Source: Deroplatys truncata (Eukaryota; Arthropoda; Insecta; Mantodea; Mantidae). Taken from it: 64,000 bases of DNA. A program made the translations under genes and the position numbers. Position 1 is the first letter of the stretch. Each line of letters starts with the position of its first letter. Below are positions 21,859-34,089 of this stretch, in pieces. The notes under the pieces were generated by a model. That model worked only from the letters and a program-made list of their open reading frames with translations. It did no database searches and was not told the origin of the DNA. The stretch is from the NCBI GenBank assembly GCA_030765065.1, contig CM060975.1, forward strand, positions 200,546,007-200,610,006. The letters run 5' to 3'.

Positions 21859-22440
21859 GGAGGGGTTTGAGATTTTTTAAAATTCTTCTGCTAAATATAG
21901 ATAGTGTTCAATATGAAATAGGTCTAAACGATTGATTTTTGTTAGTAAGCTTTCTTTTAAGTATGTAAGTATGTGAGTTTAATTGCTGTTTGAACTATTC
22001 TTGGACTTTATTAAGGAAGCTATGTTGAGTTTTTAAATTCACTTGAGTTTTCTTTTATCCTTTTCTCCAATTCTTATAGGGTAATCTGATTAATTTTAAA
22101 TATTTTATGATAGCTACTTTTTCAATGTCAAGATTAAGTCTGAGTTATTTGTTAAAATTTGTAGAGCAACTACTGGGGTAGTTTTAACAGCTTCATTACT
22201 AAACGAAGAACTTGCTTTTGTAAAATATTAAGTTTTTCTACATTTGCAGTTATTAATAGCTCTTCACAACATTTGAAAGTTGGTTTAATACACAACTTAT
22301 TAAAAGTGTTCAAAGTTTATGTAGCACTTCCCCATTTTTCCCTACTAGTCTTTTTAATGGTAGTAGTGTTTTTCTCAGTTTTCTTGCATATGTTATTGTG
22401 TTCTCCATGTTAATTTTTTAACTTCTTTAACTTCTTATTT
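21859..22440 (-). pseudogene. Jockey-like retrotransposon reverse transcriptase, C-terminal part
   Basis: The minus strand encodes the thumb region and linker of a non-LTR reverse transcriptase. Segments are LTWR, NNICKKTEK, REKWGSA, TLNTFNKLCIKPTF, LLITANVEKLNILQKQVLRL and, in the next frame, LNLDIEKVAIIKYLKLIRLP and LKTQHSFLNKVQE. Several stops and two frameshifts interrupt it, and the catalytic palm (YADD) is absent, upstream sequence beyond 22440 being unrelated. Order RT, RNase H, Cys/His tail is typical of jockey-related ORF2. Confidence 0.8.
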
Positions 22441-22849
22441 GTTCTTAGAAACCATGTACCCCTCTTTTCTCCGCCTTATGTTTTAACTTATTTCTCTCCG
22501 TTTTCTTGCCTCTCGTTTACCCAATTCACACATACACAACTACTCGTGCAGTCCTCCGTTTCACGAAACACCATAGCTAAACGCCTTAGTGATCGTCGAA
22601 TCAAGAATTTCTGAAATATTTTTGGTATAAAACTTTTCTCGCTTTTGAGCAGAGCACTTCAAAGTTCCACATGTTTTTCTTGAGCGCATAGAAAGAGTAT
22701 GTAGCTAGCATAGTATATCGACTTGCTGTTTTGAACACTTTAGTATTGTCTCAGCTTACAAAGTATGTATTTGAGTGATATTCTTGCGAATATTTACCAT
22801 AATTAATATGAATTAGAAGGAAAAATTAAGTCTTATACGAATATGCGAA

Positions 22850-23375
22850 AATGTAATCGGGAATAAATTGTGCATTTTAAACACATCTACATTTTTTTGT
22901 GTGTACTAAGTTTTTTTTAACTCTTCAGTATACAAGATTATGCCAATTCCTTCCTTATAAAGAGGACTTTACAGGCTATTCCCAGAAAATTCAAGATATA
23001 CATTTTATTTGTGATGCACAGACCTTAAATATATGGTGTTTTAATTAAAATCGTTACAACCATTTTTGAGAAAATAAATATTTTCAAAATTGTTTTCATG
23101 AAATACTGGAAATTACTTGAAAATTATAACATACATCTTTGGAAAATACTGAATTTAAATAAAAAGTTTGATATTTACCTATACGGCATTTCGTTTTTGA
23201 GCTATGCTGTTCACAGACACATACGCGCGCGTTGACCATTCCCTAAATATGCTTTTTGGGGAGGGGATCCAGGGGGACTGAAAATGTACTTCCGGTAAAA
23301 TCTCGATATCGAATTTTTGGTTGAAATAAAATAAACACTCCTCTTACCTAGTATAGCTAGATGGCAGAGGAAGTA
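22850..23375 (-). mobile_element. Helentron-like element, 5' half, diverged
   Basis: Reverse copy from the ACATCTACATTTTTTTGTG block to near the 5' end (TTCCGGTAAAATCTCGATAT, GGCAGAGGAAGTAA). The microsatellite position is reduced to ACACATACGCGCGCG. The 3' third is missing or unrecognisable. Confidence 0.65.
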
Positions 23376-23915
23376 AAAATTACAGATCTTAGGATTTTCA
23401 CAAAGTATTGACCACGCAAACGTAGATATAAGGAATATGGCGGTATTCGAGCTCTTTGACCATACAAATCTGGGCGGTACGGAGGAAGGAAGCATAATTG
23501 GATTGAGTACCAGCAACTAATTTAGTGGGGAGGGTGAGGAAGATGAGGTGCCGGATAATGAGATGGTGTGGGTGATCCAGGAAGCGTGTTCAGCAGTGTG
23601 TCGAGCGCGTGGCTTGTTACACCATCTGGTAGACGAGACTTGAGCCGTTACGGGTAGGGGGGATTACTATCTACTCTCCTTGCCTTTATATTTGTTTACT
23701 TAACCTTTACCTATCCAAGGAGTTAATACCAGTGGAAATTAACTAGTAATAACAATTGATAATCCGAGCCCAGCACTTCATAGTTAAAAGTTTAGTTTAA
23801 CACTGTATTTATAAAGCAATTATTTATAATTTTGTTAGCGTTGTTAATGTATGTTCTCGTCTCCAAAATCGTCTTAGAGCAGGGCAGGTTGTAGGCGATC
23901 AACGTTTGAGGTTAT
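23376..23915. other. Unassigned sequence
   Basis: No coding motif or shared repeat noticed. Confidence 0.5.
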
Positions 23916-23921
23916 CGATCT

Positions 23922-23960
<39 letters not shown>
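23922..23960. repeat. (GA)n microsatellite
   Basis: About 19 GA units with one interruption. Confidence 0.95.
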
Positions 23961-23961
<1 letters not shown>

Positions 23962-24089
23962 CTTAGGACTTTCAGCAGATCTATAGTAACTATAAAACGA
24001 CACTGCAGTTTCATGTTTCATCAAAACCTATTTTAAACGCAAAATCACATTTTCGAATTAGTTTAACATCATTTTGTTAAGCTTTCTAC

Positions 24090-24820
24090 TAGGGATGGGA
24101 TCTCGATACCTCGATACTCTCGACACTCGATAGTATTGAAGCATGCCTAATACTTTGAGATAAATCTTCGATACTTTTTCGATACCTTAAAGTTTTTAAG
24201 TTCTGCATTATCATCTTTATGCTAGATAAGGAATGAAAGGGGTACCTCGCAAAGAGTTGTTGTACTATAGTTCTTGATAGAACTTGATTGCGTTTCCTAT
24301 GGGTGATTGAATGCCACCCATACACTCTTGTGTCTAAATGAAAACATACAAAACAATGGGGTAAGGAGTAGAGGTACTCATGTAACATGCAGCGTTAACT
24401 GAGTTGGGAATGAAGCTGATTTAACTGAAAGCACTAAATTACGTTTCTGCAATAGCCTGGCTTGGTGACTCACACTCAGCTATTACATTTACCTACCCGA
24501 TGACCAAAATCTGTGAATCCAATAGAAACAAATCAGAACATAATACGTGAGATACTACAGCGCATGAAAATATTTGTTCTTTCTTTCCATCTGTTTGTAT
24601 TTATGCTAGTCAAGCTTTTGCACTAAATAAGTATAGGTTAATGTATGAGGGTATTTAGTAGAGAGGCTCAGTCCAGCCTACTATGCTTCCGAGTGTTATA
24701 TTGCTAATTATTACTACCGGATGAAAAAAAAACAGATATATTGTCTGGAGTTGTCAACATTGGTAGAATGCTGTGATATATACATCATTTTTATTTGTTT
24801 GACTTTCATGTAAAATTTAC
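24090..24820. mobile_element. hAT-type element, truncated inverted copy
   Basis: Starts TAGGGATGGGATCTCGATAC and aligns, in the opposite orientation, with the interior of 13427-14578 out to about its position 13880. The far terminus is missing, so no target duplication can be read. Divergence from the first copy is considerable. No transposase. Confidence 0.8.
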
Positions 24821-25199
24821 GGGTGAGTCACCTAAAACTTGCACCAAAAATATTTCGCCAACAAAAAGTAAGTGCTATTGATGTGCGATTTTCACAGAAT
24901 TGATTGGTAGAAAGGGGATTGTATTTAAAACCTATACATACATTTTAATAATGCTCAGAAAGCGTATTCTTTTAACAAACATACAATTCTTAAAAGGAAC
25001 AATGCCTATTGACACCAACAAAATAAACGTAGAGTAAATTAGAATGTCAATAGTGTTTGTCGCACGACTGTAGTGCAAGTAGTTTATAAGAAATCTTATT
25101 TTGAAAATTGTACACACCGACACTTGCCGTATACCTATGGTAGCACAAACTAAAGTAAAACAAACGTGAGTATACGACTTCTGTGGAATCTGACAATAG

Positions 25200-25765
25200 A
25201 GTGAAAATTGACCTTTAAAGTACGCTTCCAGTCTGTTGTAGAAAGACTGTTGCACACGTTCTAGCATTTCAGCGGAAATTTCAGCACAGGCAGCAGTAAT
25301 GTCCATTTCATATCATCTGTTATAGTTGGTGTGTCATTGTAGACCATGTCTTTCAACTCTCTCAATAGAAAAAATCTAAAGGAGTCAAATCCGGTGAACG
25401 GGCCGGCCAAACTACAAGTCCTCTTCGTCCAATCCACCATTGGTAAACAATCCGTGAATACAAGCTGTAGTAATTCGTACACTATAGGCCGGAAAGCTAT
25501 CGTGTTGGTACGACAGGGAAGTCTTCTAGCATATGTGGAAGATGGGCTGTTAAGAGGTTGCGAACTTGTGCGAATTCAGTGTTCCTTCTACGAAAAAAGG
25601 GCCTATGATCTGATGGTTCACTATCCCACACCACACGTTTAAACTCCATGGACCCTGACGTTCCCCCAGACGAAGCCAACTGGTGTTGTCAACAGAGCAA
25701 TAGTGCATGTTTCTGCGGTTACCCGGCAATGATATGACCATAATTGTAGGTTCCCATTTTAAGGA
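25200..25765 (-). pseudogene. Mariner-type (DUF4817-like group) transposase, C-terminal two thirds
   Basis: The minus strand shows, across shifting frames, NRRNMHYCSVDNTSWLRLGE, RQGPWSLNVWCGIV, IIGPFFVEGTLNSHKF, RWIGRRG-like WWIGRRGLVVWPARSPDLTP, LKDMVYNDTPT and ACAEISAEMLERVQQSFYNR. This is the order found in a widespread arthropod Tc1/mariner-type transposase. The second catalytic Asp block is decayed (frameshift near 25500), and the N-terminal DNA-binding part is absent. The likely terminal repeat of the same element lies just outside at 25778-25935. Non-functional. Confidence 0.8.
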
Positions 25766-25777
25766 ATTAAATTGACC

Positions 25778-25935
25778 TTAAAATGACTCTTATAATGTCC
25801 TCCAAACAAAACACGACTAATGGCATTTACTTTCCCTCATAATATCAAGCAACTTTTGTTCAAGACATTTCTTTCTACAACGCTTAGTTTTGGAGATATT
25901 GTACAGTGTCAACTTAAATGGTCCACCCTCTATAT
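25778..25935 (-). mobile_element. Mariner-type terminal inverted repeat
   Basis: Reverse copy of the 150-bp terminus, outer end at ACTTAAATGGTCCACCCTCT. It sits immediately upstream (on the minus strand) of the transposase relic at 25200-25765, which links the solo termini at 4650, 7322 and 12607 to this transposon group. Confidence 0.65.
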
Positions 25936-26267
25936 TACAACGCAAAGGAAGAAGCCATTACCAACCTATTTGTCATGTACAACGATTAACCAGTGAAGCA
26001 TTCATTTGCATCTGTATCTGCATATGTATACACAGATCTTCTTTAACTTACAAAGTAAACATGAACAGCGAGTGCTGTTAAATGTTCCAATCTGCCTTCA
26101 GTATCGGCTTTCATTCGATGATTTCAAACTTTCTGCTAGAGCTGCGATCGTCTTTCTGTTTTATTTATATTGAAGTATCTTTAGCATTTTCATTACGGAT
26201 CAGGCACGTCAATCAAACTAACTTTATTTTTCAATGTTTATGTTTCAGATAAATTTAATTTTTTTAC

Positions 26268-27835
26268 CTTCTCTACCTCGTACATAGTAGGTGGAGAAGG
26301 TGTTGCTTTCCACTCAAAATCTTGATATAGAAATTTCATATAAATACGTTTTTGAGGTCCCTTGAATAAAAAAAAAGCATTTTTAGAAAACGACCTGTGT
26401 GTTTGTGTACACCATAATTCAAAAACGAAAACTTGGATAAATACCAAACTTGGTATTTAAGGCAATGCATAGGTGAAAATCAAAACATCCACAGTTTTAT
26501 TCTGATTGCTTTGAAGTTTTTACCATATACTCAGAACCTAAAACATACAATGTACATAAAATTTTATTAAGCTATATTAAACCCTTGTTACGATACCTAC
26601 TAATTTTTTATTCATAATTAATCACTTTTTGATATGGTAATATGAAATGCTCATTGGGCCCTACAGTTTATCATACCTATATCTCCCAAATTTTTAATTT
26701 GAGCTCAGTATGCAAATATAAAGAAATTGTTTTGTGGGAATTTCTTAACTTTAATTAACATAAAAGAAAAACTTCTGTTCGCATGTTGTTGAAATTTTCA
26801 ATTTGTTCAATTTCAATATAGAAAAATAATTAATTTCAGCTGAAATATTTTATATTTTTTAACTAAATTTTAAATCCACAATTTCTGTAGCTCTCCTGAA
26901 AATTTAAGGCTAAAAACTTATAAATTGTGATTCAAGGAGCATTTTGGAAAGTGAAAAATTCTGAAAAGAAGGAACTGAGAAAAATTGAATTTAAAGTTCA
27001 ACGCGGTGCTATATATAAATGGCACAAGTTCTTTGTGCCTTTAAATTTTTTATATTAAAAAACCAATTATATAACATCAAGTTACAAGTATAATAAAAAT
27101 TTAAACACAAAAATTCGAAAATTTTCACATGTTTTACGAAATTTTAACAATGCATTGCCTGAAGTTCATTATCTACCAAAAATGGGACACGAAGATTTTC
27201 AAGAAAACCCCCAACTTCAACTGGCATGTACCTACATGGAATATTCTTCGAAATTGTTTATTTCCTCAAAAATAACCCAACGATTTTCATTACAATACCA
27301 TCTAGATATACTAAAAATATTTACGTGACAAATAAAATGTATATCTTCACTTTTTGCGGAATAGCCTTTGGAATCATCTTCATTCGGAAGAAATTTTGTA
27401 TAATCTTATATAACTAGTAAACGATATGCAATAGACAAAAACATACTACACAAAAAATATGGGTCTCTTTAAAACACACAGTTTATTTAAAATAGCTTTT
27501 TTATGGCATCAGCCATTTCCGAGATATCCATTTTAATCGTTCGAATCGTCATTTTTATTCAAGTCCTGTCCATATTCGTTATTTCTCGCGACTATTTGGA
27601 AAGAATATGGAATTATAAGGCAGCATATAGCATCTAGTTCATAAACATTTTACTGTCGCTATTCCCTGTGTGTCTATAACCAAATGTGTAATGTAGTTAT
27701 TTCTGCAAAGGTTTATCTAAATTAAAGTGAAGTGGATAGAAAAATAACCTTTCATAAGAATAGTTTGTATATCACTAATAAATGATAGAGGGCGGCGAAA
27801 GTCATGTGAATGTATCATATTAGAGTTTATGGTAT
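26268..27835 (+). mobile_element. Helentron-like element, interrupted by a 699-bp insertion
   Basis: 5' part 26268-26460 (TTCTCTACC start, TTTGTGTACACCATAATTC block, ACTTGGTATTTAA), 3' part 27160-27835 (GAAGTTCATTATCTACC through the AGTCATGTGAATGTATCAT end). Removing 26461-27159 restores the order seen in other copies. It belongs to the older TTTCTCGCG branch. Confidence 0.75.
26461..27159. mobile_element. AT-rich insertion with GGCAATGCAT termini
   Basis: The insertion begins GGCAATGCATAGGTGAAAAT and ends with the inverse ATTTTAACAATGCATTGCC, giving a 10-bp perfect terminal repeat with weaker similarity inward. The flanks read TTTAA on the left and TGAAG on the right, so a 3-bp (TAA/GAA) or 4-bp duplication is possible but degraded. 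The interior is very AT-rich with no ORF. Superfamily unknown; a PIF/Harbinger-type MITE is one possibility. Confidence 0.65.
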
Positions 27836-27839
27836 ATCT

Positions 27840-29720
27840 ATAGAATCCTGGACGTATCAAAAATCCAATGATTAGAACTGTAGATTTTTTCTACTGAGTT
27901 TTCAAAACATTTAATCATAGGTAGCTGCTGTTCTACTCATTTTAAAGCTGTTTTAATGTTCTTGGATTTGTATTAAGTTCTCTATCTAATAAAATAGTAA
28001 CTTCAGAAATTTTCGTAATAATGTTCTTTTGAAATTCTCGCAAATACCCTCCAATACGTTTCCAAATATTAAAGGTTAAACCGCCATATTTTATAAACTT
28101 AAATTCAAATATTTACCTATTTGAACATGGGATCATGTTGAAAAACGAAAAGGCTGGACGGAATTTGCTAAGTAATGGAATTTACTATTGAGGAAATACT
28201 TCTGTTGCTTTTATTTTTCTAAACATGATTATAAACCTAATGTGTGTGTAATTTATTCACGGTTTTTAAACATAATAGTTAATCATTTATCTGAAATAAA
28301 TCCTATGAAGAAAATAAAAATTGCTCAAGACCTGATTCTTAAGATTTTAAAATTCATCAAAATCATTCGGTAGCCTTTTACGCCAGAGATTTAAAACATT
28401 ACGGCATAGCACATAAAACATACTTTATAGATAATTTGCACAGGAAAGGATTACCTAACACAATGAAATGTTGCTTAGCTATAAATTAATTCATGTCAAT
28501 GTCCTTGATGGAGAGCAGTGACATACCAAACATTAGGTTAATATGAAAACACCAAGGTTTCACATGGAATGACCTAGTTTATAATGTCCGATTCAGTTTC
28601 TTGCGTCTATCGATTTTCTCATCGCTAAGGTATAATGGAATCAAAGTCTGTTGTCCGGCCTACCTTCAAAGAAGACCAACAAGTATGTGGGCAAACATGA
28701 ACCAGATAAGTAATAACTTAATTTTGGTATATGTATTTAGATCACACTTTACGTTAGAAATACTTTAGCTGCTATACAGAAGCCTAATTTTATGTTGGAA
28801 TGAAACAAGAAAACCATCACTGGTAGTTATCAAAAGTTCAAATAAGAATATCTGAAAGTATGGAGTATTAGAAAGAAACTCTCCTGGTTTTTTTTGTAGT
28901 AAACAATGAATTTTTATCTAGACCATTATTCCATACATGTAGAACAGGGTCCATTATGTGACTGCAGCTGGATGTTTTACGAGGATAGTGTTATTTCGTG
29001 CGTGAAAATTCCTTTAAAATGGTCTTATAATAATTGCAATAATGACCTTTACTTTCTACAGCAAAATCGTCAACTTTAAGAAACAATTACTGGTGTTAAT
29101 TCTTTATTTTCCACACTGCGACCCCGGCGCACACCTCAGGCTCCCGCGGAAAGAGTTATAATATTGTTATATACCGGGTTGAGGCCAAAACGTTTGCAGC
29201 TAGATATTAATTTTAGTTACCCCGACATATACATTGGGTGGCATAACTGCAGAGGCAACAAGAGGACCAGAATCTAACTACACATTCCAGAGCAGGCGTG
29301 GGATATTTATAACAAATGCACAGAATTTTCACATCAATCACATCACCTGTAGTTTATTTAGTATAAGCCCGGTGCCCCTACATCGCACACAAAAGATAAA
29401 AAGAAAACAATTTGAGGGGAGATGCTACACGCACGCAGTTACATTCACACGATTCACATACAACCTTCCACACCAGACCCTCGACCTAAAGTGACGCTAA
29501 CACACAACACACAAAATACAACACACTCTCCACCGCTAGTTAAACAGGGACTAGTTGCCACGCCAGACGAACTTCAAAACCCCAACCGAAAGAATTACCC
29601 CAACAATACTGTCGCCAACGATGCAACAATGTGTATGGCGTGACAATACACACATATATACGCCACAATATCCCCGTAACCGCTTCACATTCTCATAGTT
29701 ACAGTTACAATCAAAATGGT
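27840..29720. other. Unassigned sequence
   Basis: AT-rich to about 29.1 kb, then a more C-rich stretch (29200-29650) whose ORFs show no family features. Confidence 0.5.
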
Positions 29721-29734
29721 AATAAGCACGTACC

Positions 29735-30245
29735 TTATCACAAGAGATGCTGGAAATGTTGTTCTTCTGTATTAATACATTTCTGGCATCGTCTCAGGAA
29801 ATTTTCATTTACACTCGAGGATTTAATGTCTGAAATTGAACGAATTTCCCGCTTCATGTTTTCTTTTAGTTCTTCCAATGTATGGAAGTTTGTTGTATAC
29901 ATTTTGTGTTTAAATTTCTCTCATGTATGTAAATCCTATACAGGTAGATCAGGGAATCTTTACAGACAAAATCCTTTACTGATTACCCATCTTCCAACAT
30001 TTTCTGAATTAAACTTAAGGACTCATCAGATGTATGTGCGGTAGCAAAAGTCTTGTTGGAAATAGCTAGACTGACATTCAACGTTGGTCAGGTGTTCAAA
30101 AAGCGGTGCAAGTCATACCTGTAACTCTGCATTTATTATTTGTTCAGAAAATATAGGTCCTGTTATTCCGTATTCATTTACTGTACACCACACACCAATT
30201 TTCATGTCATACAAGGATATATCGTGTGTAAGATCGGGTTTATGT
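29735..30245 (-). pseudogene. Mariner-type transposase relic
   Basis: The minus strand carries ISLYDMKIGVWCTVNEYGIT, GPIFSEQIINAE, then FQQDFCYRTYI (the second catalytic Asp block) and the C-terminal region with FHTLEELKENMKREI-like sequence, across frameshifts and several stops. Same broad transposase group as 25200, 32034 and 43155, but a different branch. Terminal repeats were not found. Confidence 0.7.
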
Positions 30246-30629
30246 GCGCTTCGTATCTGTTATTTTACGACAAAACATAACATACTCCGTCAGAGAAGAA
30301 TATTAAGCGCGAGTCAGTTACCCTTTCATTGACATTTCGCAAAATTCAATACAGAAATTCTTCTCCAACTCTTCAAATCACCCATAGAAATGAACATATT
30401 TGAAATTAGTACCTACTTTTTTTTAAAATATATTACTTTAGATCGAGGAAAACTGATCCGACGGTGGCGTTTATTTTTTGCGTTTTGGAAACTAAGGGCT
30501 TCACTTTTTTTTTTTTTACTAGTTATACCCTCGGTCGCCAGAAATGGACGAATGGAGGTACCCCCGCGAGCGGGGCACCATAAATGGGAATATGGGTATA
30601 GATATAGGTGGTTCAACGGAGGGGGACAC

Positions 30630-31112
30630 CTCGCGCGCTGCGACTTTCACAGATCTATTGCACCTACCACTTCAAAGAGGAAGAGATGAAATGAAAGAAC
30701 ACAGGAGGCTACAGACCTCAGGCATACAGGCCACAGAAACGCGCGGAAGTCCCTAATGTTTCCAAGCTCACAGACCGTCCCACTCCTGGAGCCGCCGAGA
30801 GAGGGTGAGGAACGACCCACCAATCAATCTGGTGTCCGAGGATAGTACTCCTTCCATTGAGCATGCATCTGCGCCATCTGTCCGGCACCGCTATGCGCCA
30901 CGAAACCTAGAAGCACACCTGAAAGATGAGAAGGAAGTGAAATGAAAGGGAAATGATGGAAAGAAAATCGTGGTAGAGAAGAAACCACTCAGTATGCGCC
31001 TGTCGATCCTGGAAAACCACAAAAAAACCATGGGTCAGAGTCGGCGGTCGCCGGGGAACGAACCTGGAACCTCCAGAATGCGAGTTGCTCACCTTACCGC
31101 GACGTCACTTCT
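30630..31112 (-). mobile_element. SINE family 1, nearly full length
   Basis: On the minus strand a tRNA-like head (box B GGTTCGTTCCCC region), a conserved core (GTGGTTTTCC ... TGAGTGGTTTCTTCTCTACC), and a tail with TTTCGTGGCGCATAGCGGTG and CGGACAGATGGCGCAGATGC. The core is shared with 34755-35345, whose tail differs. Confidence 0.75.
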
Positions 31113-31730
31113 CTTGGTACCAGACATGAATATTCAATACTCCATGGTCCAAACAAAGTTCCACCGTAGAAAAAAATAGAAAGATGAGTTAGTAACTAAA
31201 GCCATCGCATTGACTCCGAATACTTCCCCACAGAAACAGTTGTCCCACCATCACAAAAGTGATGATCATCATCATCCTTGCCTGTTCCGACAGTGGTATG
31301 ATCACCTCTTCCTCGGACGGGTTCATAAATAATCACCAAGGCTGGACTTCTTTTATTATTCATTCGAGATAGGTAGGCTCTCCTATTGTCGTTATACTCT
31401 TCTATTTTGTCGTATAAGTTATATAAACTTAATTCTTCTGGTATAGATAAATTTCGTATCAAATCCATTCTTGTGCATCCTTTCTTGTGAGAAAAGCTCA
31501 CCTTCCGATTAAATCGGTAGTAACAAAATAAATGGCACAGGAAGTTGAAGCAACTGAGGCAATTTATCTAGCACACAATGATCATTATATTAAAGATCCT
31601 AAGGCCACCCCTATCCAGATGTTATTAAACATGTGAGTGCAAGTTAATGGATAACACATTTAAAAACAGTTGAGTTTGGACGATTGCATATTTGATTGAA
31701 TGAGTTGCAGTGTTTCCACGTACATAAACG
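31113..31730. other. Unassigned sequence
   Basis: An ORF of 101 codons on the minus strand lacks any recognised domain. Confidence 0.45.
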
Positions 31731-31734
31731 GGGC

Positions 31735-32540
31735 GAACGATCCTTCACGCAACCGGTATTATATGCGGCCGTCCGGCGAGGCTGGCTGCTGTGCCGGCGG
31801 TGCGGGTGACAGGAAGTCCGTAATAAATATGGTACGGTTTGTGACGTGTTATTTCTAACATACGTAACATAAACACTTAAAAAGAAAATTAAATTACTCC
31901 GTTTATTAAGCAAGGATTTGCTGAAACTGCCTCCTTTCTGTTCATGATGTACTGCAATACGAAGGAGAAGAGAATGATTGTTTCGATAATTAGAGAATTC
32001 CTCTTGAAATAATCTCCTTACAGTACGCACGTATTGATCATACATGAATACTCTTTGGGGAATAGTTTACTTGTATTGCCCCATTTCACTTGCTACACTT
32101 TCACTCAACGCACTATATTGCGTCGCCTAACAAATACGTGCTATTTGCGACGGCACATGCAGTCAACATCTCATTACAGGAAATTCATGACATGTTTTAA
32201 GATAGAGTTAATCAATAACAACATATGGCCTCCTCGTTCCCCCGATTTAAGCCCCTGCGACTTTTATCTCTTGGAGGGCATTAAAAGAGAAAGTGTACAA
32301 AACAAATCCACACACCTTAGATGAACTTAAGACTAACATTCGTCAAGAAATTGCTGTCATAATGTACGTGAGTAATTTACTTTTCTTTTTAAGTGTTCAT
32401 GTTATGCATGCTAGGAATAACTTACACGATAAACTGCACTATATTTATCGCGGACTTCCTATCACCCGCACTGCCGACACAGCTGCCAGCCTTGCCGGCC
32501 GGCCGCAAGTCGCGATACCGGTTGCGTGAACGATCGTTCA
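31735..32540. mobile_element. Mariner-type element with about 165-bp terminal inverted repeats
   Basis: The termini 31735-31897 and 32367-32540 are imperfect inverted copies. Outer sequence is GAACGATC(C/G)TTCACGCAACC, inner blocks GGAAGTCCG and ACACTTAAAAAGAAAA. The interior encodes a transposase C-terminal remnant on the plus strand. The element is internally deleted. A TA duplication is not evident at the outer ends chosen here, so the true boundary may lie slightly outside. Confidence 0.75.
32190..32362 (+). pseudogene. Mariner-type transposase, C-terminal remnant
   Basis: The plus strand reads IWPPRSPDLSPCDFYL, then after a frameshift KVYKTNPHTLDELKTNIRQE. These are the segments just before the third catalytic residue and the following helix of this transposase group. 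Upstream coding sequence is lost and the protein runs straight into the right terminal repeat. Confidence 0.8.
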
Positions 32541-32649
32541 CCCAGTTGAATGAAATCCATGACCTAACAGAACAGAATATAGAGTAGAGTAGTTAATTTA
32601 CTTTAATATGATTTATGCAACTTGTAGCTGCAGTGGGATCATCTTTACG

Positions 32650-32900
32650 AGTGAAAAGGTTTTCACCACGAGCTTAGCGAGTCTGTCTCTACGAACAGGT
32701 TCGGGCAGAAGGTTCCATGCCAGGGAAGAAACCTTAAAGCATGTCTACCGCATGCACCTCAGTTTCAAGCCCTGCAACCCTTATTGATGAAACATAATGG
32801 AATGAGAGGGAAAATCCGTGGTGGTACATAATCCGTACCAGCATTCACCTACACATTTGGGAAAACTACGAAAAAAGCTCAAGGTTGAGGCATTATTTTT
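32650..32900 (-). mobile_element. SINE core with a third tail type
   Basis: On the minus strand TTTCGTAGTTTTCCC, GGTGAATGCTGG and TACCACCACGGATTTTCC correspond to the core of SINE family 1, followed by TTGCAGGGCTTGAAACTGAG, unlike either of the other tails. The tRNA-like head is missing. Confidence 0.5.
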
Positions 32901-33032
32901 AACACTTGAATAATTTCAATTAAATTATATAATATGTAAATTCAATAACAGCCCGCCTTGAAGCAATATGTATGTAATAATTTATAAAACTGTATGTAAC
33001 AGTCATTGCATATGCTTATATTATTGTAAACA

Positions 33033-33620
33033 TGTTTAATAATATTATGTAAATGCATTACGTAATTTAATAATGTAAGAACTGTGAGAATAATAAGTTT
33101 AAAGTTGCTAGCAATGAGATAATAATGAGGTAACCTTGAGGCAACAATGAGTTTGAGAGTTTAAATGTTACTAGTCATGATTAGGGCAGTAATAATGTAA
33201 ATTTTGTGACAGTTTAAAATTAGCCAATCAACAGCCAGAAAAAGCTTTAATTAAATGCAGGTATTCTATTGGACTAGGATTAGCCAATCAGAGACTTGAA
33301 ATACAGAAGTATAAGAGTTTGGACGGTTGAAATATGTTCAGTTGCCTACAGACCTTGGTAGTAACCGGATGGAAGAAGTGTTCTCTAAAGAAATATTACG
33401 TATTCGTGTGAAACGAAAATTATGATTACGCGTTAACAAAGTGCAAGTATTAAATTAAAGAATCTCACAGCTTTTAATAACATATTTAATTTGTGTTAAG
33501 GATAAATGAGAATAAGTGAATTTAAACTTAAAATCTGTGTAAGCCTACATTCTTGTCGCACCACACCCTGTCTACGAGATACGTGGCTCTAAAACAATAC
33601 TGACGCAGCCGAGGCAAATA
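33033..33620 (+). mobile_element. LTR-like repeat, copy 1
   Basis: Aligns in direct orientation with 41853-42450. It contains two CCAAT boxes (AGCCAATCA twice), a TATA-like TATAAG at 33310 and an initiator TCAGTT at 33338, a spacing of about 28 bases. It is followed by a leader with repeated TGACGCCCA/CGTGGGGC blocks. No gag or pol is attached. Exact LTR ends are uncertain; the assumed start is TGTTTAATAATATTATG. Confidence 0.6.
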
Positions 33621-33699
33621 TAAACATAAATACCATCTATAGACGCAGTTAAATCACAAAGTTAATATATTATTTTTAAAAATTGGAGTGTAACAACAA

Positions 33700-33990
33700 A
33701 AATACATCTTCAAATCGGCTTCTCATACGTAGTAGCATATTACGTAACAAACAATCTACTTCAAATTAACGCCCAAAGCATGGTGAAAACTTCAACAACA
33801 AAACATCTTCTTCAAATTGGTATACCAAGTGTGGAGCTAAATAAATAAACAAACTTCAACGTAAAGACAATTAACTTCTTCAAGTTGGCTCCCATACGTG
33901 GGGCATATCTACTTCAAGTTGGCTTCCCAAGCGTGAGGCTAATAAACAACTCCAACGTAAAGACAATTATATTCTCTTCAAGGTTGCTGG
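33700..33990 (+). repeat. LTR leader repeat array, copy 1
   Basis: Imperfect units of about 50-60 bases share CTTCAAATTGGCTCCCATAC and CGTGGGGC, with ACGTAACAAAC between. The same array follows the second LTR-like copy. The TGGCTCCCATACGTGGGGC motif resembles a retrotransposon primer-binding region, here multiplied. Confidence 0.55.
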
Positions 33991-34089
33991 TAAATGCGAA
34001 TAGAACCTGGGATCTTCAGATCCTGGGTCATCCCGCTCAGTATCTTCCAGGTTTGAACCATATCTTTCACAATTGTTCCTGATTCAATT

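Noticed and set aside
24932..25306. 124-codon ORF with hydrophobic C-terminal part as a membrane protein
   Set aside because: Only its first 32 residues are meaningful, as the C-terminus of the mariner-type transposase relic; the rest is AT-rich flank.
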